Of a stretch of DNA of 64,000 nt, positions 35,268-43,300 are shown in pieces (positions within the stretch are counted from its first letter, which is position 1; each line of letters starts with the position of its first letter). A program made the position numbers and the translations under genes. This DNA is from Paenibacillus graminis (GTDB lineage: Bacteria > Bacillota > Bacilli > Paenibacillales > Paenibacillaceae), in contig NZ_CP009287.1 of NCBI RefSeq assembly GCF_000758705.1, positions 5,208,001 to 5,272,000 on the forward strand. The letters run 5' to 3'. The notes under the pieces are model-generated. The model did not search any database and had not been told where the DNA came from. It was given only the letters and a program-made list of their open reading frames with translations.

Positions 35268-35891
35268 TTATTTTGATGCAGCAGCTTCACCGGTCAACTC
35301 GACGTAGTCGAAGCTGGCTTTTGCAGCGTCAACAATAATAGATGTTTCCGGGAAAGCAACGGAATTTAGATACTCCTCAACAGATAATGCTGGCCCTTCA
35401 CCGCCAACTGCCTTGCCCATCTCATCGGTCCATTCTTTCGTGTTTACGTAACCAATCGGATTCGCACCTGCCGAGTATGAACTATTCATAATGACTGCTG
35501 TGGGTTTTGATAATTTAAGTGTAATCAGGCCCTCTTCATCAACTTCAGTCAGGGTTCCGTAGTACTTAGTAATGTTCGCCCCTCTGGGAACAACATCATA
35601 CTTACCGTTGTCATTAAACTCCAAGGCTCCAGAAAAAAAGGTATCGGTCTTTGTTAAAATATAAGTATTGTCTGCAAATGTCTCAATATTTTGTACGCCG
35701 AAAGTAGCCTGTTTAAATGTATGCTCTGGATAAGCACTCATAAATGCAACATTTGATGTGGAAGCATAGTACCCTGTCATCTTACTCGACCCCGCTGCCT
35801 TCTCTCCTCCCGACCCACATGCTGTTAAACCAATCAGCAACACCATGGCACAAATTACTACAAATGATTTCTTTACTGTTTTTCTTTTCAT
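35268..35891 (-). CDS. Lipoprotein of unknown function
   Basis: 207 residues. A basic N-terminus, hydrophobic core and lipobox LTAC place the lipidated Cys at residue 25. The mature part shows no recognised domain; it contains many short beta-like segments (YILTKTDTFFSGALEFND, LITLKLSKP) consistent with a small beta-rich fold. AAAGGGG lies 7 bases before the ATG. It is the first gene of the leftward glycan block and is transcribed away from the LytTR/GHKL sensor pair. A role in binding or presenting the extracellular glycan, or in signalling to the sensor kinase, is conjecture. Confidence 0.8.
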   Translation of the reverse strand: MKRKTVKKSFVVICAMVLLIGLTACGSGGEKAAGSSKMTGYYASTSNVAFMSAYPEHTFKQATFGVQNIETFADNTYILTKTDTFFSGALEFNDNGKYDVVPRGANITKYYGTLTEVDEEGLITLKLSKPTAVIMNSSYSAGANPIGYVNTKEWTDEMGKAVGGEGPALSVEEYLNSVAFPETSIIVDAAKASFDYVELTGEAAASK

Positions 35892-35917
35892 GATTATTCC
35901 CCTTTGATTGAGTATTT

Positions 35918-35931
35918 TGAATGCGCTTTCT
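35918..35931 (-). promoter_or_regulatory. cre-like site in the leader of the lipoprotein gene
   Basis: AGAAAGCGCATTCA on the minus strand resembles the CcpA box TGAAAGCGCTTTCA with two mismatches. It lies between a candidate TACAAT -10 element (35945-35950) and the lipoprotein start, where CcpA would block elongation. The -35 region of this promoter is poor, as expected when an activator is needed. Confidence 0.4.
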
Positions 35932-36018
35932 AATAAGCAGATTCATTGTACGATATGGTCTTTATTCTGTGTGCTTCTCGGCATAATCTCAAAAAAATTC
36001 AGGATAATCCAAAAGGGG

Positions 36019-36051
36019 TTTTTAGTTTAAGCGGTTATTTTTTAGTCTATG
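36019..36051. promoter_or_regulatory. Direct repeats, candidate LytTR-regulator binding site
   Basis: TTTTTAGTTTAAG starts at 36019 and TTTTTAGTCTATG at 36039, 11 of 13 bases identical and 20 bases apart. LytTR-domain regulators bind pairs of roughly 9-base direct repeats about two helical turns apart. The site lies between the lipoprotein gene and the LytTR gene and could serve both. Confidence 0.4.
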
Positions 36052-36070
36052 ATGAGTTGGAGGTACCTTA

Positions 36071-36099
36071 TTGACAAACGGGAAAGCGCTTCATATAGT
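36071..36099 (+). promoter_or_regulatory. Promoter of the LytTR/GHKL pair with embedded cre-like site
   Basis: TTGACA (36071-36076) and TATAGT (36094-36099) are 17 bases apart, a strong sigma-A promoter. The spacer contains GGGAAAGCGCTTCA (36080-36093), close to the CcpA consensus, so glucose should repress the sensor system by blocking RNA polymerase. Confidence 0.65.
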
Positions 36100-36133
36100 G
36101 AACATTGACCTAACATAAACGGAGAGGTGAACA

Positions 36134-36844
36134 ATGATAACAATTGCCATTGTGGAAGATGATATGAATCAAGCCCGTTTATTAGAGAGTCATCTGACAA
36201 GCTATGGTGCAGAGATAGGACTTTCTTTCAACATTGTGCATTTTCCGCAAGCTGTCGCCCTACTGGAGAATTACACAGCAAATTTTGATATTATCTTTAT
36301 GGATATTCAATTGCCTTATATGAATGGTATGGATGCTGCCCGCAGTATTAGAGCCCTCGATAAAAGTGTTATCCTGATCTTCATAACAAATCTTACCCAG
36401 TACGCTATTCATGGTTATGAAGTAGAAGCGCTCGATTATATATTAAAGCCTGTTGAATACTTTGATTTTGCTCTGAAAATGTCCCGTGCCATTCGAAGAA
36501 TTAGCGAAGAAACACGAAATAACATCCTCATTGCTGCTGACAATGGCATCCGTAAAGTATCGCCTAAAAGTATCCGTTATGTGGAGACTGAAGGGCATCA
36601 CGTCATTTATCACACGGCAGATGGTGAATTCCGGCAGTATGCCACGATCTCATCCATCGAAAAAAAACTGCAGTCCTATGATTTTTTTAGATGTAATAAT
36701 TGTTATCTAGTCAATCTTGCGTATGTACAAAGAATTCAGGGATATACAGTTATATTGGATGGTGTCGATTTGAAAATCAGTCAACCCCGGAAAAAGGCTT
36801 TTGTGGAAAAATTAATGGAGTATGTAAAAAGGAAAAACCTATGA
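36134..36844 (+). CDS. LytTR-type response regulator
   Basis: 236 residues. The receiver domain has the acidic pair Asp9-Asp10 in IVEDD, phospho-acceptor Asp57 in IFMDIQLPY and Lys in YILKPVEYFDF. The LytTR DNA-binding domain occupies about 137-236, with VSPKSIRYVETEGHHVIYHT and FFRCNNCYLVNLAYVQ as its signature. GGAGAGG lies 7 bases before the ATG. It pairs with the GHKL kinase that overlaps its stop. AgrA/VirR-like proteins of this type often control surface or extracellular functions. Being divergent from the lipoprotein/GH3/glf block, it is the probable regulator of that block. Confidence 0.92.
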   Translation: MITIAIVEDDMNQARLLESHLTSYGAEIGLSFNIVHFPQAVALLENYTANFDIIFMDIQLPYMNGMDAARSIRALDKSVILIFITNLTQYAIHGYEVEALDYILKPVEYFDFALKMSRAIRRISEETRNNILIAADNGIRKVSPKSIRYVETEGHHVIYHTADGEFRQYATISSIEKKLQSYDFFRCNNCYLVNLAYVQRIQGYTVILDGVDLKISQPRKKAFVEKLMEYVKRKNL

Positions 36845-38172
36845 GCGGAATAATGCATGAACTTTTAGGAGGCTACTACAAGCAGTTTATCATTCGCTCC
36901 GCCAGTATGATTGAATTTGTATTTTGTGTGTTTCTTCTGATACGGCCCTTCCATAAAAGAAGTGGCTTTGGCAGGAAATTAGGCATGCTTACTCCGTTAG
37001 CACTTCCGCTTGTTCTTATAATGTCGGTAATTAATACGCGGTATCCCCAGCTGTATTCCGGAATGACAAATATTCTGATGTATTTATTTATTTTGGCAGC
37101 CTTATACTTGCTATTCCAGGAAACCTTCTCTGAGCTGTTGCTGTGTCTTTGTGGCGCCGTAGCCATTCAGGTGGTTGTAGGGCGACTATACGAAATTTTA
37201 ATTATAGCTTTAGATAAAAATCCATATGAAACTCTTTCACTATTTAAGGAAATGGTTCCATTGCGGGATTGGGCACTTTACTATTTAATTCATTTTATGC
37301 TTTGTTTCTTACTTGCCCTTCTTTTCCGCCGAACTAGAGTGTATGAACATGACAGAGCTAGCAAGAGATTAATCTTTATATTCTCATTCTTATTTATTTT
37401 TGTAACTGTGATCCTTACCTCTGTCAGCCGCTCCTTTGAGGGCGAGAACAACATCCTGGATTTCATCATCCGAACTTTTGCAATTCTGTATGCATTACTT
37501 ACTTTATTGCTGCGTACAAGAATACTCGAGACAAGCAAGCTAAAACAGGATTTGTTAATCATGGATGAATTGCTGTATGCAGAGAAAAAGCAGTTTGACA
37601 ACATGCGGAGTGAAATTGACATTATCAACATGAAAGCTCATGACCTTCGTCAGCAACTGGCAAATATCAGCTACAAGCTAACCCATCAAGAAGTTGATTC
37701 TTTGAAGGCTGCTATTGAGGTTTACGATACGACAATAAAAACGGGAAGCGATATTCTGGATGTGATCCTTTATAAGAAACAGCTTTACTGTGAGAAAAAT
37801 CAGATTCGTATGAGCTGCATGGCCGATGGTCAGTGTTTATCCTTCATCTCAACTACTCATTTATATTCTCTGTTAAGCAACGCGATAGAAAACTCTTTGG
37901 AGGCTGTACAAATGGTCAGTAACGATAGAAAACGAATCATTTCAATTTCTATCGGTAGAGAGAACGGCGTTATTGGAATTCATGTCACAAACTATTTTGA
38001 GAGCGATTTCACTATTAGTGACCATGTGCCGCAAACCGTTAAGAAGGATAAGAATCGCCATGGGTTTGGCATAAAAAGCATGCGACATATTGCAGAACAG
38101 TATAACGGGACATTATCATTTCACGCAGAGGAAGATATCTTTTATCTGCATATCTATTTTCCGATTTCTTGA
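36841..38172 (+). CDS. GHKL-type sensor histidine kinase (AgrC/VirS-like)
   Basis: 443 residues. About six membrane helices occupy residues 12-225 with only short external loops, suggesting that the sensed signal is a membrane-embedded or small molecule. The dimerisation segment carries the phospho-acceptor His in MKAHDLRQQL. The ATPase domain has LLSNAIENSLEA (N box) and HGFGIKSMRHIAEQYNG (G box), a GHKL/HATPase_c_5 pattern without other boxes. Its ATG at 36841 overlaps the TGA of the response regulator; a longer frame reaching back to 36700 is within that gene and is not used. The pair ends at the strong terminator at 38187-38224. Confidence 0.9.
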   Translation: MSGIMHELLGGYYKQFIIRSASMIEFVFCVFLLIRPFHKRSGFGRKLGMLTPLALPLVLIMSVINTRYPQLYSGMTNILMYLFILAALYLLFQETFSELLLCLCGAVAIQVVVGRLYEILIIALDKNPYETLSLFKEMVPLRDWALYYLIHFMLCFLLALLFRRTRVYEHDRASKRLIFIFSFLFIFVTVILTSVSRSFEGENNILDFIIRTFAILYALLTLLLRTRILETSKLKQDLLIMDELLYAEKKQFDNMRSEIDIINMKAHDLRQQLANISYKLTHQEVDSLKAAIEVYDTTIKTGSDILDVILYKKQLYCEKNQIRMSCMADGQCLSFISTTHLYSLLSNAIENSLEAVQMVSNDRKRIISISIGRENGVIGIHVTNYFESDFTISDHVPQTVKKDKNRHGFGIKSMRHIAEQYNGTLSFHAEEDIFYLHIYFPIS

Positions 38173-38186
38173 TCTTGACTAGCAGA

Positions 38187-38224
38187 AAGATCAAGGTACT
38201 TGTCCGTGACAGTACCTTGATCTT
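38187..38224 (+). terminator. Terminator of the LytTR/GHKL pair
   Basis: AAGATCAAGGTACT (38187-38200) pairs perfectly with AGTACCTTGATCTT (38211-38224) around a 10-base loop and is followed by ATTTTGG. It starts 15 bases after the kinase stop. Confidence 0.8.
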
Positions 38225-38483
38225 ATTTTGGCAGTGGCAGATGACTCCCTGAAATACATCACACAGTTTGATAAAATTTCCAGTAACCCGTAAGAATTCT
38301 CCAGGTACATCCGATAGATGCTAATATTGATCCTTGAGCCCCTATAAAATGAACCGTCTGCTACATATCTCAGAAAGAGTGGATTGGTACACCAAGAAAT
38401 CACTCTTATTCATTCTCTCAGTTGTTAATTTCCGTGGTCAATTTCTATGAACAAAATCCGTTGTATATAAAGGAACTTTTGTA
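38225..38483. other. Gene-free stretch before the sucrose-use genes
   Basis: About 260 bases with no recognisable gene. A 70-codon minus-strand frame (38191-38403) runs through the terminator and has no known domain or ribosome binding site. The stretch ends at the operator region of the fructokinase gene. Confidence 0.4.
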
Positions 38484-38521
38484 TGTCAACCGGTTGACAT
38501 GTCAAACGGTTAGCATATAAA
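38484..38521 (+). promoter_or_regulatory. Promoter with two tandem LacI-type operators
   Basis: TGTCAACCGGTTGACA (38484-38499) is a perfect 16-base palindrome. It is followed without a gap by TGTCAAACGGTTAGCA (38500-38515), an imperfect copy. TTGACA of the first copy is the -35 element and TATAAA (38516-38521) the -10, 16 bases apart, so a bound repressor would cover the promoter completely. The CG-centred palindrome is typical of LacI/GalR-family repressors such as ScrR. No LacI-family gene is present in the window. Confidence 0.75.
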
Positions 38522-38559
38522 ATAGGGAATAATCTTTCAATCAGTTTGGGAGGCAAGCT

Positions 38560-39516
38560 ATGTTTAAATTAGATGAAACAATCAACTTTCATAACAAAAA
38601 AAATGATCTGCTGTCAATCGGAGAGATTCTAATCGATCTGATCTCAAACGAGTATGATATGGATTCCTCAAGCAATTGTTATCAGAAGCATTTTGGGGGA
38701 TCACCCTCTAATATCGCAATGAATGCAAAAAAACTTGGGATTCGTTCGGTAGTAGCTTCAGCAGTCGGACAAGATGGATCAGGGAATTTTCTATTGAAGC
38801 AACTCCAAGACGCCGGAATGAATACAGAATGTATTCAAACCGCAGACGAGGCGACAAGCATGGTAATGCTGACGAAAAGCCAGTCGACTCCAATTCCGAT
38901 TTTCTATAGAGAAGCTGATTACCAGCTGGTATACACCCCAAAACTTGAACATTACCTGAATGAGTCTAAGATATTGCATTTTTCTTGCTGGCCAATTTCC
39001 AGGTCCCCTGCCCGTCAGACTATTGAGAAATCAATTGAAGTTGCTAAGGAAAACGGTCTGCTCGTTTGCTTTGATCCAAATTATCACGAACGATTATGGG
39101 AAAAAGACATGGATGGAATACGCTACATTCAATCTATTATCGCAAAGTGCGATATTGTAAAACCATCTGAAGATGATGCCGAGCGACTATTTGGCAGAGA
39201 CTTACCTGAACGTTACATCGAAAAGTTTCTTAAACTAGGAGCTAAACTAGTTATATTAACTATGGGAAAAAAGGGAGCGATGGTATCTAACGGCAGCACA
39301 ATCGAAACGTTTTCGACATTAGCCACAAATGTAGTAGATACTACAGGAGCAGGTGATGCTTTTTGGTCGGGATTCTATGCAGGGATTGTAAAAGGTTATA
39401 CCATCCGTAAATCCATTCAGATTGGGTTTGCTACAAGTGCATATAAACTACAATATACGGGAGCCGTCGTAGATTTACCTAAGCTCGAAGTCCTTTGCTC
39501 CATATATCAAATTTAG
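38560..39516 (+). CDS. PfkB-family kinase, probable fructokinase
   Basis: 318 residues, the normal fructokinase length. GGSPSNIAMNAKKLG near residue 46 and VVDTTGAGDAFWSGFYAG near 265 are the two PfkB signatures, the second with the catalytic Asp. GGGAGG lies 6 bases before the ATG. It is immediately followed by the phosphorylase gene (13 bases), and both are behind the LacI-type operators. The expected role is phosphorylation of the fructose set free from sucrose. If the neighbour uses sucrose 6'-phosphate instead, fructose 6-phosphate would already be formed and the kinase might serve another ketose. Confidence 0.88.
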   Translation: MFKLDETINFHNKKNDLLSIGEILIDLISNEYDMDSSSNCYQKHFGGSPSNIAMNAKKLGIRSVVASAVGQDGSGNFLLKQLQDAGMNTECIQTADEATSMVMLTKSQSTPIPIFYREADYQLVYTPKLEHYLNESKILHFSCWPISRSPARQTIEKSIEVAKENGLLVCFDPNYHERLWEKDMDGIRYIQSIIAKCDIVKPSEDDAERLFGRDLPERYIEKFLKLGAKLVILTMGKKGAMVSNGSTIETFSTLATNVVDTTGAGDAFWSGFYAGIVKGYTIRKSIQIGFATSAYKLQYTGAVVDLPKLEVLCSIYQI

Positions 39517-39529
39517 GAGGAATTACAAT

Positions 39530-40999
39530 ATGACTATAAAAAACCAGGTACAATTGATTACATACCCGGATTCACTTGGCGGAGATTTAAAAACACTAAA
39601 GGAAGTGCTGTACTCACATTTTACCGGGGTATTCAAAGGCGGAGTGCATATTCTCCCTCCATTCCCTTCTTCTGGCGACAGAGGCTTTGCCCCGCTTACC
39701 TATCTTGAAATTGACCCCTCATTTGGAACATGGGACGATATTCGTGAAATTGGGGAAGAATTTGATATCCTGGTTGACTTGATGGTCAATCATATTTCAC
39801 AGAAGTCGGAATATTTCCAAGACTTCCTAAAGTCTGGCCGTAACTCAAAATATTCGGATCTGTTCCTCACCCTGGATAAACTATGGAAAGATGGAACCCC
39901 TGTACAAGAAGATATCAACAAAATGTTTTTGCGCAGGCCTCTGCCCTACTCTGCCTTTCAGATTCAAGAAACCGGTACAGAGGAAAGGGTATGGACTACG
40001 TTTGGAAAGACGGATCCATCCGAACAAATTGATTTGGATGTAAGTTCAGAGCTGACAAAACAGATCCTAACGTCGTTCTTCCAAAATTTCAAAAAACACA
40101 AGGTCAAGATCGTACGCTTGGATGCAGTCGGTTACGTAATTAAGAAGCTGGGAACCAGTTGCTTTTTTGTGGAGCCAGAAATTTATGACTTCCTTGATTG
40201 GGTCAAAGAACTTGCCAGATCACTAGAGATTGAATTGCTGCCGGAGGTGCACTCCCATTACTCCATTCAGTATAAATTGGCAGAGCACGGTTGCTGGATT
40301 TATGACTTTATTTTGCCCTATCGGATTCTGGATACCATGATTAATCAGTCTAGCGATGCTCTATGCGACTACTTGAAGAACCGCCCCGCCAAGCAGTTCA
40401 CGATGCTTGACTGCCATGACGGTATACCAGTAAAACCTGATTTGGATGATCTGATTGATACTACAGAGGCCAAAAAACTAGTAGACACCTGCCTAGATAG
40501 AGGATCTAATCTCAGTTTAATTCTTTCGGATGAGCATAAGGGAACAGATGGCTTCGATGTGCATCAGATCCGCGGTACCTATTACTCTGTTCTTAACTCC
40601 GATGATGATTCTTATCTGGCTGCCAGAGCCATTCAATTTTTTGCCCCCGGAATTCCACAGGTGTATTATGTAGGGCTGCTTGCCGGCGAGAATGACTACG
40701 AACGGGTTCAGGAAACCGGTGACGGCCGTGAAATAAATCGTCACAACTACACACTTGAAGAAATCGAGCAATCGCTTCAAAAACAGGTCGTACAACGGCT
40801 TTTGAAGCTCATTCAATTCAGAAACGATTATGAGGCATTTAATGGCGTGTTTGAAGTTATGAAATCTTCAAATGAAGAGGTTAGATTGCGCTGGGACAAT
40901 AATGGAAAATACTGCGAACTATTTATCGACCTTATGACCAAGCGAACCACTATCCAATACATTGATGAGAATAACGACTTGATTGAATATATTGTCTGA
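39530..40999 (+). CDS. gtfA: GH13_18 sucrose phosphorylase or sucrose 6'-phosphate phosphorylase
   Basis: 489 residues. The catalytic triad is Asp198 in IVRLDAVGY (nucleophile), Glu239 in LLPEVHSHY (acid/base) and Asp297 in MLDCHDG, aligned with Asp192, Glu232 and Asp290 of Bifidobacterium sucrose phosphorylase. It converts sucrose plus phosphate to glucose 1-phosphate and fructose. In the substrate loop the usual LYQ reads VHQ, with His345, and Arg135-Arg136 lie in FLRRPLPY; His and Arg at these positions are, as recalled, features of sucrose 6'-phosphate phosphorylases. The substrate is therefore open. AGGAGG precedes the ATG. It forms an operon with the fructokinase and ends at a strong terminator. 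Confidence 0.88.
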   Translation: MTIKNQVQLITYPDSLGGDLKTLKEVLYSHFTGVFKGGVHILPPFPSSGDRGFAPLTYLEIDPSFGTWDDIREIGEEFDILVDLMVNHISQKSEYFQDFLKSGRNSKYSDLFLTLDKLWKDGTPVQEDINKMFLRRPLPYSAFQIQETGTEERVWTTFGKTDPSEQIDLDVSSELTKQILTSFFQNFKKHKVKIVRLDAVGYVIKKLGTSCFFVEPEIYDFLDWVKELARSLEIELLPEVHSHYSIQYKLAEHGCWIYDFILPYRILDTMINQSSDALCDYLKNRPAKQFTMLDCHDGIPVKPDLDDLIDTTEAKKLVDTCLDRGSNLSLILSDEHKGTDGFDVHQIRGTYYSVLNSDDDSYLAARAIQFFAPGIPQVYYVGLLAGENDYERVQETGDGREINRHNYTLEEIEQSLQKQVVQRLLKLIQFRNDYEAFNGVFEVMKSSNEEVRLRWDNNGKYCELFIDLMTKRTTIQYIDENNDLIEYIV

Positions 41000-41017
41000 T
41001 TAGCAGCTTGTTCTGTT

Positions 41018-41047
41018 AAAAAAGCACGCCAATGGCGTGCTTTTTTT
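41018..41047 (+). terminator. Rho-independent terminator after the phosphorylase gene
   Basis: AAAAAGCACGCC and GGCGTGCTTTTT form a 12-bp stem with the loop AAT and run straight into seven T. It is a textbook terminator 18 bases after the stop. Confidence 0.92.
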
Positions 41048-41060
41048 GCCGAAACAGGAA

Positions 41061-41094
41061 GCAGCCAAGACGCAATGAAATTGCGCTTGGCTGC
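41061..41094 (-). terminator. Second hairpin between convergent genes
   Basis: GCAGCCAAG pairs with CTTGGCTGC, and inside it CGCAAT pairs with ATTGCG around GAA, leaving one bulged A. On the minus strand it lies 18 bases after the GH36-like gene, with T-rich sequence behind. It is probably the terminator of that leftward operon. Confidence 0.65.
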
Positions 41095-41112
41095 GTTAAT
41101 GAAATAAAATAT

Positions 41113-43248
41113 CTATGATTTCTCCTTCATCACAATTTGAACACAAAGCGGTCCATGAAGGTCAAGGCAATCGACGGTATAAAGCTGCGAATTATCGGAA
41201 TGAGATCTCAGCTCTCTCGTTACTCCGTTTACTTCAACGAAATCAGGTCTTTTATCCGCAAAGAAAGTAAATGCTCCCCCTTCGTCAAGAAAAAGCGTGG
41301 TCCTGGATTCATTTCGAATGATATGCTTGATCGTTTTGGGGGAAATCATCTTGTTTGTCAATCCAATCGGGGCAATCCCCAAGTCGCAGCTGACCAGAAT
41401 GAACAGTTTGGCTTCCTTCTCATTCAGGACGATCGGATATTCTTCATCACGCCCAATCACCGAACATGCTTCCGAGAAATATTCGTAGACTGCAAACCGG
41501 CTTCCATGCAGCCCCGGAATATCTGCAGGACGAATCCGGCTTTGGATCGGCTGTCCATCCTTGTTGATATGAAATGCAGCAACAATTCCAGCATCCCCGG
41601 CACGGCTCCATATCTTTAATGCAGCATTTTCATGTACCGGATCTACAGTCAAGCAATCCAATGTCGGCATTCCGGGCAAATCGCAGCGCAACAGCTTCCC
41701 GTCACGTTCAATCAGCGCTCGGATCAAATTGGGGTCGGTTGCTTGAAGAGGATCGCTAAAATATACTGGTCCACCGCTTACCGCTCGAAGAAGGGCATGA
41801 CGTTCCGCATCGGCATGAACCGTCCAGAACATATCCCAATCTCCCCAGTAGAGATTCCCATGATAGAACGAGTTGTATACATTTTGCATGGCGTGTTCTG
41901 CGAAGCAATCCGGGTTCTGGGGAACAAAATCATCACTGTTACGGCTAATGGCGGACATGGGCCTGCTCCATAAGTTTTCCGAGGCCATTCCCATGCAGTT
42001 GATCATTTGATAATGGAAATACATGGCGGCAGAAGCCTCTAGTGCCACATGTCCCCCTTTAGCGGCCTTACCTGCAGAAAGATGATGTTTTGTTAAATTG
42101 CCTATCGCACTTTGTCCATCTACCTTGATGAGTCGAATTCCCTGAAGGCGTAACTGCTGATGAAACTCTTTCCAAAAGCCAAATCCGTGGTCATCACATG
42201 CAGGAATAAGAGCACCCCCGTTGGTGGGCATCAGATGTTCTTTCATCTTCGTAGCCATTTCACTTTCAGGATGAATACCGCCCCAATAGCCTGCGAATGT
42301 ATGCCATACTCCTACTGAATTGATATCCAGCTCCTTCAACTTGTCTACAACACTTGCAAGTCCGCCCGGAAATTTGCCTGCATCAGCCTTAAAAGATACA
42401 AGCTTCCCCTCCTTAATGTCCTGCCATCCGTCGTCAATGATCACCCAGCGTACCGGAAGATTCATGTTCTTAAATTCATTGCACTTCTGTACGATCCCCT
42501 CTTCGGACACCTGTTGGTAAAAGGCATCCCAAGTACACCATCCAATGTACTCAAAAATATCCGGATATTGCCGTTCATCCTTATTTGCAACACCAAGTTT
42601 GCGTCTCGCCGAGGTTAACGTATGTTCCGCCAGTTCGAACGGATTCTCATGGATCCCCAACATCGCAACAGAGGTATTCATCCGGCTGTACCCGCCTGTG
42701 TTGTTAAACACAACCAATTGCAAATTCCCTGTGGTTGTTCCCTGCAAATCTGCCTTACCGTTTTCTTCGCAAAGCGGTATGATTTGAAAGAAGGAGCCTG
42801 TTTCACGTTCTATCAGCAGCTGCTGCGTTCGGCTGGGCAACCCATCGAGTGTCCCGGTATATGGTCTTGTCCACCAATCGTTAAACCGGTAATGCCCCAA
42901 CAGGCCCGTCATTCCAGGGAAGCTTTCCATCGTTAGCACAATCCCTTTGTTACTGTCAAAAAAACGCAAATGATCAAACAGCGGATTATCAATCGAAGCA
43001 GAAAGAGATATCGCTGCACAACTTTCCTCTATACTCAAATGAAGATTTACAAAAAGTCCTTCATCTTCATTCCGAAATTCGCAATCGGTTACCGGCAACC
43101 CGCTTTCTTCTCCTCCTCTCACCTGTGACAAATATAAAGTGTGGCTGGAACCATCATCCAAGTTCACAACAGCCGAAATTCCTTTTATAACCGTCTCCAC
43201 GCCGTTAACCAAATCAAGCCTATCTCCTGTTTGCAAGAAATTCAGCAT
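41113..43248 (-). CDS. GH36-like alpha-galactosidase of the raffinose synthase/Sip1 family (copy 1)
   Basis: 711 residues, cytoplasmic. An N-terminal beta domain (about 1-225) precedes a barrel with GWCTWDAFY and WVIIDDGWQ. Asp377 in RLIKVDGQS is the expected nucleophile, and Asp439/Asp440 in SRNSDDF includes the acid/base. A small beta domain closes the protein. Members hydrolyse or transfer alpha-galactosyl groups; bacterial members are poorly characterised. GGGGAGGG lies 8 bases before the ATG at 43248, and the longer frame begins with a TTG that is part of this site. It ends the leftward importer operon and has a full paralogue at 49549-51678. Confidence 0.85.
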   Translation of the reverse strand: MLNFLQTGDRLDLVNGVETVIKGISAVVNLDDGSSHTLYLSQVRGGEESGLPVTDCEFRNEDEGLFVNLHLSIEESCAAISLSASIDNPLFDHLRFFDSNKGIVLTMESFPGMTGLLGHYRFNDWWTRPYTGTLDGLPSRTQQLLIERETGSFFQIIPLCEENGKADLQGTTTGNLQLVVFNNTGGYSRMNTSVAMLGIHENPFELAEHTLTSARRKLGVANKDERQYPDIFEYIGWCTWDAFYQQVSEEGIVQKCNEFKNMNLPVRWVIIDDGWQDIKEGKLVSFKADAGKFPGGLASVVDKLKELDINSVGVWHTFAGYWGGIHPESEMATKMKEHLMPTNGGALIPACDDHGFGFWKEFHQQLRLQGIRLIKVDGQSAIGNLTKHHLSAGKAAKGGHVALEASAAMYFHYQMINCMGMASENLWSRPMSAISRNSDDFVPQNPDCFAEHAMQNVYNSFYHGNLYWGDWDMFWTVHADAERHALLRAVSGGPVYFSDPLQATDPNLIRALIERDGKLLRCDLPGMPTLDCLTVDPVHENAALKIWSRAGDAGIVAAFHINKDGQPIQSRIRPADIPGLHGSRFAVYEYFSEACSVIGRDEEYPIVLNEKEAKLFILVSCDLGIAPIGLTNKMISPKTIKHIIRNESRTTLFLDEGGAFTFFADKRPDFVEVNGVTRELRSHSDNSQLYTVDCLDLHGPLCVQIVMKEKS

Positions 43249-43300
43249 ATATTTTGCCCTCCCCAAACCAAAAGTTCAACCTGTTGAAATTACTCCCAAA

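Noticed and set aside
36700..36840. N-terminal extension of the GHKL kinase into the response-regulator gene
   Set aside because: The stretch is another frame of the LytTR domain; ATG at 36841 overlapping the TGA is the normal coupled start.
38191..38403. 70-codon minus-strand frame after the kinase
   Set aside because: It runs through the terminator hairpin and shows no recognisable family or ribosome binding site.
41061..41094. Hairpin as a possible small RNA or riboswitch
   Set aside because: Its place 18 bases after a convergent gene is explained by termination; no conserved riboswitch sequence is visible.
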